From Selaginella tamariscina (lineage: Eukaryota > Streptophyta > Lycopodiopsida > Selaginellales > Selaginellaceae), in contig PUQB01000055.1 in assembly GCA_003024785.1 (NCBI GenBank), forward strand, positions 377,567-441,566: 64,000 nt of DNA. Direction: 5' to 3'. Made by a program: the position numbers and the translations under genes. Within the stretch, counting starts at the first letter, position 1; the number at the start of each line of letters is the position of its first letter. Shown piece after piece: positions 11,554 through 23,026 of the stretch. The notes under the pieces were generated by a model. The model was not told where the DNA came from and made no database searches. It saw only the letters and a list, made by a program, of their open reading frames with translations.

Positions 11554-12200
11554 AAAGGGGAAGGAATGTTATAGCCAAACATTAATCCATGGTCTTGGTC
11601 AAAGGTTGACCATGATTGATCTTGTGCTTAATCTAATCACGTTTTTAGGGAGACCCTAATTTTGGAGAGGCGACAAAGTGTAAGATTGGAGTTCAACTTG
11701 CTATAGCTTGGGGGTGAGTTAGAGTACTCTAAGGCTGGGCAGTGAGTTAAGTAACATCCAGGTACGGTGACATAGGAGTGTAACAAATAGGGAGCCTGTA
11801 AAGACAATAAAGCCATTAACAAGAAAGAAAAACTTACCATGCATATTGAAAGCAATCTGGCATGTTGACAAGGATGATTGAGCTTAGTTCGAGTGGATTT
11901 GGTCAGTCTCTCCCAAATGCTTGGAAATAAGTAGAACAAGAAGGTTTTCTTAAGGATAAATAATGAGAAGTACTAGTAGGCCAGATAGTTAAATAGAACA
12001 CTTTACCTTCATGTGATTTCAGAATCCCCAGTGACACCCCGGTACACATTGTACATTGCAGCAAGTTGGAGATCCACTTCTTTAGTTGCTTCAACAACTC
12101 TAATAATAGCTGTCGTTGTTGCAAAGACAACAAGCAGCCCGTAGATGAGGATAGCATTTGTTATTGTTTTCTACTCCACACACGTGCACATACATACACT
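11554..12200 (+). mobile_element. Ty3/gypsy polypurine tract and 3' LTR (right end not resolved)
   Basis: AAAGGGGAAGGAA at 11,554-11,566 is a typical polypurine tract and is followed directly by TGTTATAGCC at 11,567, a typical LTR start. The LTR should end in CA but its right boundary could not be fixed before the germin-like pseudogene starts at about 12,225. A coding-like minus-frame stretch at 11,903-12,157 has no recognised match. Confidence 0.6.
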
Positions 12201-12224
12201 AAGTTCTTGTTATTGTTTGCTTCA

Positions 12225-12793
12225 TACTGGGTTTAGCAGCTGTTAATGCATCTGATCTAGAGCTTGTTAAGGATTTCGCAGAGAACTCAACAAAGATCGA
12301 TGCAAACTTCTTCACATTCACTGGGTTCAGGGGTGGAGTCACTGCTCCAAAGGGCTAGTTCCTTGTGAAGAAAGCCTCTCTAGCAGAGCTTGTCTCACTT
12401 GCTAAACTCTCTTTCCAACCTGGTGCAGTTAACTCTCCACACACTCACCCCAGGTGCGTGCATGTGTGTTAGTGTTTGAACTAAACTTGCATGTTATACA
12501 TATGTACACGCACACACTTGTTTAACACGCATGGTGTAGAAGAACGGAGCTTCTCTATGTAGAACAAGGATGGCTAACCGTGGGATTGATAGACACTACA
12601 AACAAGCTGTTTTTGTGTTCCCAAAGGGTTTAGTACACTTTCAGATGAACGAGGTGCTTATGAAGCAAAGGCCGTGTCTGCGTTTAGCAGCTCGAATGTC
12701 GGGACCGTTTCAATTCCCGGGGCTGTTTTCGGATTCAACAATGACGATGGTGTGTTAAAGCAAGGCGCATTTTTCTACGAGATAATTGAATAA
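12225..12793 (+). pseudogene. Germin-like protein (cupin) pseudogene, right copy
   Basis: The exon reads AVNASDLELVKDFAENSTKI, DANFFTFTGFRGGVTAPKG, an in-frame TAG where the left copy has TGCCAG-type sequence, then FLVKKASLAELVSLAKLSF and QPGAVNSPHTHPR. HTHPR is the first cupin metal-binding motif. After a (TG/CA)-rich intron of about 80 nt come ELLYVEQGWL and FVFPKGLVHFQMNE, the second cupin motif with its His. The C-terminus AVFGFNNDDGVLKQGAFFYE ends at TAA near 12,791. A 27-28 bp deletion between 'AACAAGCT' and 'TTTTGTGTTCCC' breaks the frame relative to the left copy. No signal peptide exon was found. Confidence 0.8.
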
Positions 12794-13221
12794 TGAGAAG
12801 GTCAGAGAGTTTAAAAAAAACAAAAAGTACAATCACTGAAAAAATAAGATATGAAGGCTTCTTCGATAGAGAGAACTCTACATTTCAGTACATCATTTTA
12901 ATGGAGATTAATACAATAATTAAATTGGCCATTATTAAAAACATTAATTTAATATATCTTTATTACAACAAATAAAAACATGATATTTATTTTTTGGACG
13001 TAGTTTTAATAATTAAGGTTAACTTTCGCTTGTTCTATACATATTGACTTCAACATATTATATCCAAAAAAGCATATTTATTTTTACCTCTTTTTTTCTT
13101 CAATTTCTAGGTTTAGTGGATAATCACTTAAAACTTTGTGAATTCTAAGGCAACTTATATACTCAACTTGGTGTGCGTGGGTGTATATACACATTATAAA
13201 CTTGCGCTACACATTAACAAT

Positions 13222-13350
13222 CAGTGATATGTGCCGTAGTAAAAATTGTTATAAATTAGTAATTAAATTAAATTAATAATTAATAAACTAATAATTAGAT
13301 TAGTAATTAAACATTTCCATAATATTTTTTAACTATGGATTTAATCACTG
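13222..13350. mobile_element. hAT-type MITE, second copy, 129 bp
   Basis: It begins CAGTGATATGTGCCGTAGT and ends ACTATGGATTTAATCACTG. The interior is homologous to 9035-9150. Flanks are TTAACAAT and TTAATAAT, an 8-bp duplication with one mismatch. It sits at a different point of the arm from the first copy, so the two are independent insertions. Confidence 0.8.
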
Positions 13351-13548
13351 TTAATAATTAACACTATGCATATAAAACATGCTTATAGGTCGTTCACACA
13401 GAATAATCTTTGGCATAGTTGTATGTTAATACATATATATATAGCGCGTCTTATGCTCTAGAGGGCCCCAAAAGACGTGAAACAATCCATATGTGTGTTG
13501 TGTGTGTGTGTGTGTGTGTGAGTGAGAGAGAGAGAGAGAGAGAGAGAG

Positions 13549-13632
13549 GAAGCTCTAGGTTTATTTAAGGAGATGGTTTTAGACGGGGTTAAGCCTAATG
13601 ACGTTACTGTGCTCTCTCTCGTGAACATTGAA
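13549..13632 (+). pseudogene. PPR repeat fragment
   Basis: Twenty-eight codons read EALGLFKEMVLDGVKPNDVT then VLSLVN. This is one pentatricopeptide repeat, closely like EALDLFKEMALDGINPNGVT in the PPR gene at 39.3-41.6 kb. It directly follows a (TG)n(AG)n tract and directly precedes the arm sequence that resembles DNA just downstream of that PPR gene. It is a relic of a duplicated PPR 3' end. Confidence 0.8.
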
Positions 13633-14159
13633 AAAAAAAACCTCGATATACTGCAAATTTTAGAATATATATATATATATATATATAGTTACTTTTATAT
13701 GGAAACAATCATATACTCGGTATGCGTGCCTGTACACAGCCAGATAGATATATATAAAATTGATTTAATACTTTAATTTCGGCACATTTAGGAGACACTT
13801 CATCAGCTACAACCTCGTGTGTGTGTGTGTCTAATATATATATATATATATATACACACACATACACTAATGAATGAAACATTTATTATATATTTTTGAC
13901 TCGTTGGCTTCGGAACTTCTCCGATTTCTCAATCTACATCAATCAATTTGCATAATAACCAGTTTTGTATACATATCACATGTGTATAAACATATAGAAG
14001 AGTAGAAACAAACAACGACGACTAGATATAAGACACAAATACATGCAAATAAATAAATAGTAGATATTTACATGCGAGAATGTTCATATAGAATTAAAGA
14101 AAGAATTGCTTATTACTTATTATATGATATTAATAAATGTTTATAAGTAAGGATGTCAA

Positions 14160-14900
14160 TTACATAGGCATTTAAACTACTTAGTAATATGTAAATCATT
14201 AAATTATATAAAAATATTAAAGTAACAAATCTTGTAACACTTGAGTTATTAATAATACCATGAAACTATGTAAGAATCCTATATAAAATAATTAAAAATT
14301 AAAACATTTAGAATTAAAATACATTATATATTTTTAAATTGTACTCAATGAATAAGACTTAACATCACTATGTTTTCACTTTTATTCATTTATATACAAA
14401 CATATGACAAGGTTTGGTGACTTAAATGTTACATTTACATGGGTTACTAGTTTTATATGTTGCTGAGTGGTAAATGTTATAACACACATTGAATTATGTA
14501 AAATGCTATATAAAATAAATAAAAATTAAAACACATTATGTATTTAAAATCTGATTTAATGAATAAAACTTAGCATCACTTTGTTTTAATTTTTATTCAT
14601 TTTTATATAATATTTTAATACAATTAAATGTTAACTTTATATGATTAATGATTTACATATCACTAAGTAATTCAAATGTTGCAAGACCATTAAATTATGT
14701 AAGAATTATATATAAAATAATTAAAAATTAAAACACATTATATATTTATATCTTATTCAATGAATGAAACTTATCATCATGTGTTTTAATTTTTATGAAA
14801 CATTTTAATAACTATTTTTACATAATTTAATAGTTTTACATCACCAAGTGGCTCAAATATTATAAAGCATTCTGCTTTAATTATATATAAATACCATATG
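14160..14900. repeat. Satellite-like tandem repeat, right arm
   Basis: Inverted counterpart of the 7080-7800 array, with units of about 200 bp. Recurrent blocks are 'aattaaaacacattatatat', 'aatgaataaaacttagcatc' and 'ttttaatttttattcat'. Confidence 0.7.
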
Positions 14901-17426
14901 AGCATTCTTACATGTAAATGTTTAAGTTTTTTTACTTTCCTTATTAAGTTTTATTTTATAACATTTGTCATTCGTAATTAATACTTCATCATAAATAAAT
15001 CATATAAAAACTAAATACTTATAATTTTTTAAATAATTTTTTTAACATAGCCCATGTTCTTATCTCTTTATAAAGTATTCACATTATTAAAAAGTTCCAG
15101 CGGAATACCTTTTCAAAATAATTTATTTACATTCATAATATAAAATATTATATTATGAATTATAACTAGGACTATTTAAGTCCCAATTGATTCAAAATAA
15201 ATACACATATTTTATTCTTTTAATAATTAAACTCAATATATTTAAAGATATATTTTAAAGATACATACACAAACACTCATATGTATTAAAGAGTGGTACT
15301 CATTATTTTATTTTAATAAAACTTTAATAAACATATTAAATATTTATAAAGTTAATTTATTAAAAATCTTTTCTCATTTTCATTCTTAATCGCATTTTCG
15401 TCTTCATTTGATCTTTTTGCCAAATTTTTAATAAAAAATAATTAAATAAAATTAAATATCTAATTATTTACATTACATAAAATGGTATAATAATATATTA
15501 TACAATCAAATTTGCCTATGTATATTTAAATAATAAATAAATTTTCCTTAATATAAAACAAATATACATTTTACTTTAATTTCTTTAACATTGTGATTAT
15601 ATGTGGATTGTATTGATAATATTTATTTTCTTTAAGTTATGTTAGCCATCCGAAGTACATAAAATTAATAATCATTTTATATATAATTTTCAAGTTTTGT
15701 GTAGTTATTTCATTAAATAAATTTTAAAGTTTTACTAAAAATTATAAAAATAAAATATAAAAGAATGGTCGTGTTCTTACAATTTATTTAATAACTTTTA
15801 ATTTAATTCAACTTGAAATTTTAATTTGAGAATTTAATATGAAATAAATGTATAATTAAAAAAAACTATATGTGTATGCATAAATATAAAACCACATAAA
15901 CATATTCTTTACTTATTACATTCATATTATATTAAAGTTTCAAAGTGAATTAAATTAAAAGTTATTAAATAAATTAAAGAATGAGATGATTTCTTTTTAT
16001 ATTTTCTTCTTTTAAATTTATTTAATAATTTTATATTTATTTAACAAGTAAGACTATACAAAATACCTAATAATTTTATGTAATACAAATAATTTATCAC
16101 TTTAATGCTTAACATAATATAAGAAAATAGTGCATTTATAATTAATTAAAGAGAATTTAATATGTAAAATTAATTAATGAATTCAGAATAATGTAAATTA
16201 AACATTCTTTTTTATCTCAATCATATATTTAAAAGAAATGCAAGAAATGTATATCCAAATAAAAACACTTCTTTATATATTTCCTTCTTATAATTATTTA
16301 ATGATTTTAAGTTTAATTTAATTTAAGATTTTAATATGAAATAAAATCAATATGTTGTGTGTTATTTTATTTTGGCATACATATATATAATTTTTAATTA
16401 ATGCATCAATAATATATACAACAATAATGAAATAATACATCAATAATCAAGAACATAATTTCTCTTTTTATTTTTATTTCAGAAAAATAAATACTAATAT
16501 CTTTATGTTCAAATATTAATTATTACTAAATACAAAATAAATGATTTTTCTTTTTCCAACTATTAAAGAGATATATTTATGTGTGAAACTATACTACCAA
16601 ACTATAAAGAATATATTTTTGTGTATATGTGAAACTCATGACAAAAACATAAATATATACTCTTAAAATGAAGATTTATTTTATGTGTTTAATAGTTAGA
16701 TATTTGCACATAAATATGACATTCATTTCATATTAAATCTCAAATAAATTAAGTTGAAATTAATAAATAAATAATAAGAGAAATGTTATCATTTTTATAT
16801 GTTTTTTCTTTAGATTTATAATTCAAGATAAGAAAAAATTTGAATTCATATTTATTAACTTAATTATTTAAATTTAATTAATTATTTAAATTAAGTGCAT
16901 CTTTTTTTACTTATAATGTTAAATACAAAGAATAAATGGTTTGTTTTATAAATTTTAAGTATCTTTATATTATAGTCTTATCTCATTATATGAATATAAT
17001 ATAGGAGGAAATGTAAGAAAAGTGTTCTTATTTTATAATTTATTTAATAACTTTTAATTTAATTCAATTTGAATGTGTTTATTTCTTTAGAATATACGAT
17101 TGGAACATCTTAATTACTCAAGTTTAATTGATATTTAAATCATGTCTTTATTTAGTTGTAGTACATATGCATAACATGTTAATCAAAATAAGAAAAAGAC
17201 CATAATTTAGTTATAATTTGAAACCTACAACATTAACTTAATTGGCATCATATGAATACACGTATATATATGTATTTATTTATCTATACGACAGTGTAAA
17301 CATAATCAATACGATAAACCCCCACACACATACATATACACAGTACACAGGAATTAACGACCAAGATTCGAATATAATTTAAAATTTTCTTTTTAAAAGC
17401 TACAAAGTTTAAGCAATACGAATTAA
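14901..17426. other. Very AT-rich intergenic DNA
   Basis: No ORF of interest on either strand. Long A/T runs and short repeated motifs such as 'aattaaattaaaagttatta' (about 15,790 and 15,950). No gene, RNA or mobile element could be supported. Confidence 0.65.
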
Positions 17427-19038
17427 TTACTGGATTAATTCCATACTCCGAGGCTTACAAACCAAATGCACCAACTTAACATGGTGAGTAATATGGTGAT
17501 AATGCACCTGCAGTAACGTCGGGTTCACTGCCGTACTAGCCGACAAGTACGGATCAACATCACTGTAGTCAGTTATCTCTACGGGCCTGTGCGTGGTAGC
17601 CCATGTCTGCAACTTCATTTGTGGACAATAAACCCTAATTTTGTGGTCAAAATTGTACAAGTACTTGTTCTCCAACAGTTGGTTATCCTCTGCTGGTGAC
17701 ACTACTTGTACACTCATCTGCACCTGTATACACATTCACGTGTGTGTAGCATGTGTACATTATTGAACGTGCATAATATATTCCTGGGTGAGACTAACTA
17801 TAGTTTATTTAATTACCAAATTGTCGTAGTTTTATATAATTATAATTATCAAAGTGACCTCTATTATTTTGTATAATTACTAAACTAAACCTCTAGTTTT
17901 ATATAATTACCAAACTGACCCTCTAGTTTTATATAATTACTAAAAAACCCTTTACTTTTATATAACTACCAAATTGACCCTCTAATTTATATAATTACTA
18001 AACTAGCCCTCTGATTTTAATAATTACCAAACTGACCTCTAATTTTAATAATTACCAACTAGTTTTAATAATTATCATACTGACCCTCTAGTTTTATATA
18101 ATTACTAAATTGGCCCTCTAGTTTTATATACCCTTTAGTTTTATATATTATTAGACTGACCTTATTTTTATATAATTATCAAATTTACCTTTAGTTTTAT
18201 ATAATTCTCAAATTGGCCTTGAATAACACAAATTATAAATATATTATTTAAATTAAATGTTAAAATATATAACATTGCATGTGTATGCGTTTATTTAACC
18301 TTAAACAATATATTGCATATGTGTGGGTGTATGTATGTTCTGATTAATAATAAATTTGACTCAAGGTCAATTTGATAATTATATAAAACTATAAGGTTAG
18401 TTTAGTAATTATATAAAATTAGTTGATAATGCAGTATATACCTGTTTTTCAATCTCCATGGATGGCTTACACCGTGGATCTACAGCAACGGCTGGATTTT
18501 GCGCTTCATACTCGTGATAAAAATCGTAGAAATTCTCAAAAGTGATAATGTGATTAACATTTGTGTTGGGATCTTTAAATGAGATTGAGCGGCAAAACGC
18601 GTTTGTGTCAAGTATTGCATCTCGTTTTTCTCCGTCTTATAGTCCATCGTATCAAACCGATGTATTGCCACGTGGTTTACCGGACGTGTCATAACAGGAC
18701 GCTCCGGGAAGAGCCTCCTTATGTGTATGGAGTCGAGAAACCGGAACTTGTTGTCTTCTTTAGTCTGCATATGTGTGTGTGTGTGTGTGTTGTGTAACAC
18801 ACGCGCACACACACACATGTGTATGTATTACCTTGGGGACAATCTTTGGAGAGATAGAGATTATCTGCGGAGGATTTGTATACAGTTTCTCCTCGTGTTT
18901 TCTTTGTCTCCGGCTCGTTACGGAGCTCGATCTGGACGAATCTGCACCGTCGTGTTTACGAATGGGCGGCGAGGATGATCTCGGCCTGGGCTTCTTGTGT
19001 AGATCAGCCGGTATCTTTTGTGCATACCATGGCTCCAT
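17427..19038 (-). CDS. Unknown three-exon plant protein
   Basis: The start ATG is at 19,038. Exon 1 encodes a basic serine/arginine-rich N-terminus (KKPRPRSSSPPIRK, SRSSSVTSRRQRKHEEK), likely disordered and perhaps nuclear. After an intron of about 70 nt with facing (TG)n and (CA)n tracts, exon 2 (about 18,770-18,448) reads NKFRFLDSIHIRRLFPERP, HVAIHRFDTMDYKTEK, then, after a one-base slip at an A5/T5 run (18,625-18,629), DAILDTNAFCRSISFKDPNT and NFYDFYHEYEAQNPAVAVD. Exon 3 reads LLENKYLYNFDHKIRVYCPQ and THRPVEITDYSDVDPYL and stops at 17,427. The 0.7-kb second intron is largely a minisatellite. No family recognised. It starts 189 bp from TOM20 in head-to-head orientation. Confidence 0.65.
17800..18220. 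repeat. Intronic minisatellite, unit about 30 bp
   Basis: About a dozen degenerate copies of 'taattaccaaactgaccctc' plus 'tagttttata' run in tandem within the second intron of the unknown gene. Two or three units appear again in the opposite orientation at 18,355-18,430 ('aaggtcaatttgataattat'). Confidence 0.9.
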
Positions 19039-19227
19039 GAAAGCTGCATTTTACTGCAACAGAGATTGAACGCATTCGTGACTTTTGAGAGTTTTCATCT
19101 TTGCCGTTGATCACTTTCACAGATCTACGGTTATCATTCATTTTGTGATTTTTCTATCTGTAAATCTTTGAAATAATATTTTATTGTAAAGCATAATTAG
19201 GGTTCTTGGCTAGGGTTTTCGGTGGCC
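19039..19227. promoter_or_regulatory. Bidirectional promoter region, unknown gene / TOM20
   Basis: Only 189 bp separate the two divergent start codons. Two telo-box-like motifs precede TOM20: TTAGGGTTC at 19,198-19,206 and TAGGGTTTT at 19,211-19,219. Telo-boxes are known in plant housekeeping and translation-related promoters. That this stretch drives both genes is inference. Confidence 0.55.
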
Positions 19228-19909
19228 ATGGATCTTCCTTCTGAAGAGATGCAGCGCCTCATCTTCTTTGAGACGGCGAGGGAGAAGGCGGCGGCCGATT
19301 ATGTACGCTCTCCACAGGATGCAGATGTAAGTAGTGTGTATGTGTGCGTGTGTGTGTGAAATTGATGGACTTTTCCTGTTAATTGCAGAATCTGACGAGA
19401 TGGGGCGGTGCGCTTTTGGAGCTAGCTCATTTCCGCCAAGGAGAGGACTCCATCCGAATGATTGAAGGTATGTGTGTGTGTGTCGTATAATATATATGAG
19501 ACAACCTATAAGTATCTATATTTATATTTGCATGAAGAGTCGGAGTCTAAGCTTCAAGAGGCTCTTGGTATTAATGCAAAGAAGCACGAGACACTTTGGT
19601 GTCTGGGAAATGCACACACTGCCCACGGTTTCCTGCTTTCCGACAGTGGCAAGGCCAATGAGTACTTTAAAAAAGCTACTGAATGCTTTCAGAGGGCCTT
19701 AGTGGAGGTAAATATTTTTACCAAGTTTTGTGTATATAACACACACACACACACACACACATATAGAGAGAGAGAGAGACGGACAGACGTATGAATGTTT
19801 AGCTCTACAAAATATATTCTCGTTTCTACTATACTGATAGCATTCTATTACAGGAACCGGACAATGAGATGTATATGAAGGCACTAGAGATGTCTGCGAA
19901 GGTGAAGAG

Positions 19910-19945
<36 letters not shown>

Positions 19946-20319
19946 TAAACAGGACTTGAATATGTAGCTGATACGAAGTTTTTTTCAGGCACCGAGTGTC
20001 TACGTTGAATTGCAAAAACAGATGCTTGCCCAGCAACTCCTTGGAACCGCTGGTGGCAGTGGAAATACTTCATCCTCAAAGGTACGGTCATATACTTGCT
20101 CTTATTCACACACACACCTACGCACAATGAGATATTTGTAAGTATATAATGTGTTAGTTCGTTATTAACTGTGATGGCTTACAGAGCAATAAGAAGAAGA
20201 AAAAGAAGAACAACGACTTGAAATACGACTTAATCGGATGGGCCGTGCTTGTACTTGGTGTCGTTGCATGGGTTGGAATGGCTAAGGTTGCACCTCCACG
20301 TAATATGCCTCCTCAGTAG
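19228..20319 (+). CDS. TOM20: Mitochondrial import receptor subunit TOM20 (plant type)
   Basis: Plant TOM20 is an outer-membrane receptor that binds mitochondrial presequences and passes precursors to the TOM pore. It is tail-anchored, unlike the animal form. Six exons read in frame: 19,228-19,326, 19,389-19,467, 19,538-19,707, 19,854-19,901, 19,989-20,081 and 20,185-20,319. The protein is about 207 residues, normal for the family. It has the N-terminal family signature [16 protein letters not shown] and [18 protein letters not shown], a TPR-like segment around [12 protein letters not shown] and [11 protein letters not shown], then a lysine-rich linker ([11 protein letters not shown]). One C-terminal membrane segment, [18 protein letters not shown], is followed by a short tail ending PPQ. 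Introns of 60-150 nt are rich in (TG)n and (CA)n. No frame slip was needed. Confidence 0.95.
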
Positions 20320-20881
20320 CTCGTGCTGGTAAATCTTTTAAGTTTGACTGCTTGAGGACTAAACTAGTCATTGTAGTTAGCTTAATGGTAATACAACTTT
20401 TATTTCCGTTTGAGTGTGTATACTCTCTCTCTCTTTCTCTCTCCCTCTCTCCCTCTCTCCCCGACCGAGGCTGCTTGCATTGCTATATATGAACAAAGAG
20501 TAATCAATTTCTTTTCATATCTGTTTATATGTTTAAAATGGTAAAACGGAGCTTATCATTAGTCTATTTGTTAAAATAACGATCGTATTGTTGAAACCAC
20601 AGGTATATGAAATACCAGAGGAATATCTATTGTCTGTGTTTATTCATTTTCGGAAAATCTAATCTCCTTATATATATAACCTGGACCCTCACACGCACAC
20701 ACATGCATAGAGATGCATAGAGCGTTTAGTGTTCATGACAATTAATTATGTTTAACGTTGTAGAAAGTACATAGTTTCTTACGGTTGTTGTGGATTTCGC
20801 TAATATATAATATAAGTAGTGCATATCATATATAGCATATTCCTAATGAAATGACAAGGTATATTCGCGTACCAAAGCAAG
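20320..20881. other. 3' region between convergent TOM20 and PYM
   Basis: The two genes end tail to tail about 560 bp apart. A (CT)n-rich patch lies at 20,420-20,460, probably inside the TOM20 3' UTR. Otherwise AT-rich; nothing else seen. Confidence 0.5.
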
Positions 20882-22438
20882 TTAACTGATTTTGAGCTCA
20901 AGTTCTTTCAATTTTTTTTCCCATGCTTGCACCTTTGCCAGCTTCTCTGAGCTCGATGCTTCGTTTTGTGACTCATTTGCCAAGCGTATCTGCAAACACA
21001 AAAAACTATGTAGACATTATATATATATATATATAGATATAGATAGTTAGATAGATAGATATACATATGCATGTATACATTGATGATTTCTTCTCTCTCC
21101 ACACACAGACACATCCGCACACATAAACACGCACACAACACATATGTACCTTCTTTTTGAGAGCTCGTATCCTCTTCTCAATATTGGACTTGCTCCTTGA
21201 AGCATCTTGCGGTTTCTCTTCTGTTTTTTTTCATTTGGTATTTCTTCTGGCTTCTCCCCATTTGAGACTTGTAGAGCATTCAATTGTTCAGCGACTGATT
21301 CCACTTCTGCATCGTTTGCTTCAGATTCAGCTGCACCTGATGCCAGCCTCGCCTGTATATAATACACATGTGAAGAATGATCTAATATAGTTCCTATGAA
21401 GCGTAGTGAGATAACATTTATAGACTTGCATGACTTTACACAAACATGGAATTATGTGTATTTATCATCCGACACATACACCTAGAATATACGCATGGAT
21501 GTACATAATACAAGAATCCGTGTGTACGCATGTATAAAAGCGTACCTGATGTTTTTTCTCCTTTCTCTTTTCATTTTTCTTTGCTGCTTTTGTCTTTGGT
21601 TTCTTCAAGTCTGTTTCTGGATCGTAGCCAGGCGGAACTAAAAGAGCCTCCTTCTTCATCTGTTTCACACCATTCATAAGTGTCTATATATATATATATA
21701 TATAACAGACACAAAATACGCACACATATACACTTTCATATACATGTTAAACCGAGGAATATAAAATATAACAAGTATGTATTCGTGTGTGTGTGCGCGT
21801 GATAACAAACGATGTATATATAAGAGACGCTCAATAACATCTCCGTATATAGTACACAAACATATTTAAGGCAGAAAACCCTGTAACTCTATATCTGTGG
21901 GGCGTGAGTATGAACTAACATATACAAGAAATTTAACTACAAATACAAGAACAAAAGCAAGAACTGAGAATTGTTAAATCCAGATACACAGGGATGTATA
22001 GAATTATGACATAATGAAGACCCCATATGTAAAACGCAGAGTATAATGTATTTAGTATTTCACGTACAGGTGTATACGTATACGCATGTGTAAAAACTAG
22101 CACCATCATGCATGCATATATACATCGTTTGTATGTACAAACTGCCATAATAATAAAAGAGGAAACAACGACAAAACCGATATATAAAATATACTCTTGA
22201 ACAAGTACATTATGTGTACTTAAACAATCTCACCTATGAATGTAGATATGTGTATATACAATGAGAATTTTGAGAGAGAGAGAGAGAGAATTGAGCATAC
22301 CAGGGCGCCCTTTGATTGATAGATGGCGACTTCTTCCTGGGCGACATAGCCGGCTCGAATCCTTACGGGCTTACGCATTGTGCCATCGGGCCGCCTCGTC
22401 GCCGGCAGGATCCTCTCCTCTGTGGACTTCACCTCCAT
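20882..22438 (-). CDS. PYM: PYM, partner of Y14 and Mago (exon-junction complex disassembly factor)
   Basis: PYM binds the Y14-Mago heterodimer and the ribosome and removes exon-junction complexes from translated mRNA. Four exons: 22,438-22,301, 21,659-21,546, 21,352-21,150 and 20,990-20,882. The N-terminal Mago-binding domain is clear: [37 protein letters not shown], then PPGYDP. A basic stretch [15 protein letters not shown] follows, then an acidic linker, and a C-terminal coiled helix ending [13 protein letters not shown] / [16 protein letters not shown] / [14 protein letters not shown]. Exon 3 needs one extra base at an A8 run (T8 at 21,224-21,231) to keep this known C-terminus in frame. 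The leader contains AAAAACCCTAGG. Introns hold (GA)n and (TA)n. Confidence 0.92.
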
Positions 22439-22984
22439 ATCCTCAAAAACCCTAGGACTCTGTTTTTAGGTCATTTTGTGAATATTTGTTCTTTGAAATA
22501 TATTTTATATATGCGTTCTCATGAAAACTAATTGTGTTTTATTCACTCAGTTTACATTAATTAAATATTATAAAAATATCATCCTTTAAAACACTAAATA
22601 CGTATGTTTTTCACAAACACACACAGACACATAATTAATTATTGTTACCATTATGCTTTCCACTAGTGGTTAATTAAATTTATTTATTTTATATTAATAC
22701 ATAATTTTTATTTAATTGGTTACTAAACAGGTTTTTACAAATGTATATTACACATAATGTATATGAAAATGTGCACTACTCAATATATTTAATTAAAAAG
22801 ATACGTTAAATCCTTAACCTTTTAGTTAATCAATTATTTTTTTATAGAATTATTAATTATAATTTACTAATGTCTTTCTCTCTCTTTATATATATATATA
22901 TATATATATATGATAAATATATATATACACAAACATGTGAATGTGTAAGAGAAAAAATCTTTTAGTTATTATATATTCTACATG

Positions 22985-23026
<42 letters not shown>

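Larger units (their letters stand above)
12225..14900 (+). repeat. Right arm of the large inverted duplication
   Basis: This is the mirror of 7080-9034. It retains a segment of about 900 bp (roughly 12,735-13,640) absent from the left arm. That segment carries the cupin C-terminus, an hAT MITE and a PPR gene fragment. Homology resumes at 'aacctcgatatactgcaaat' (13,640) and continues through the satellite to about 14,900. Confidence 0.8.

Noticed and set aside
11903..12157. Minus-strand ORF as a gene
   Set aside because: It lies in probable LTR sequence next to the gypsy polypurine tract and matches no family I know.
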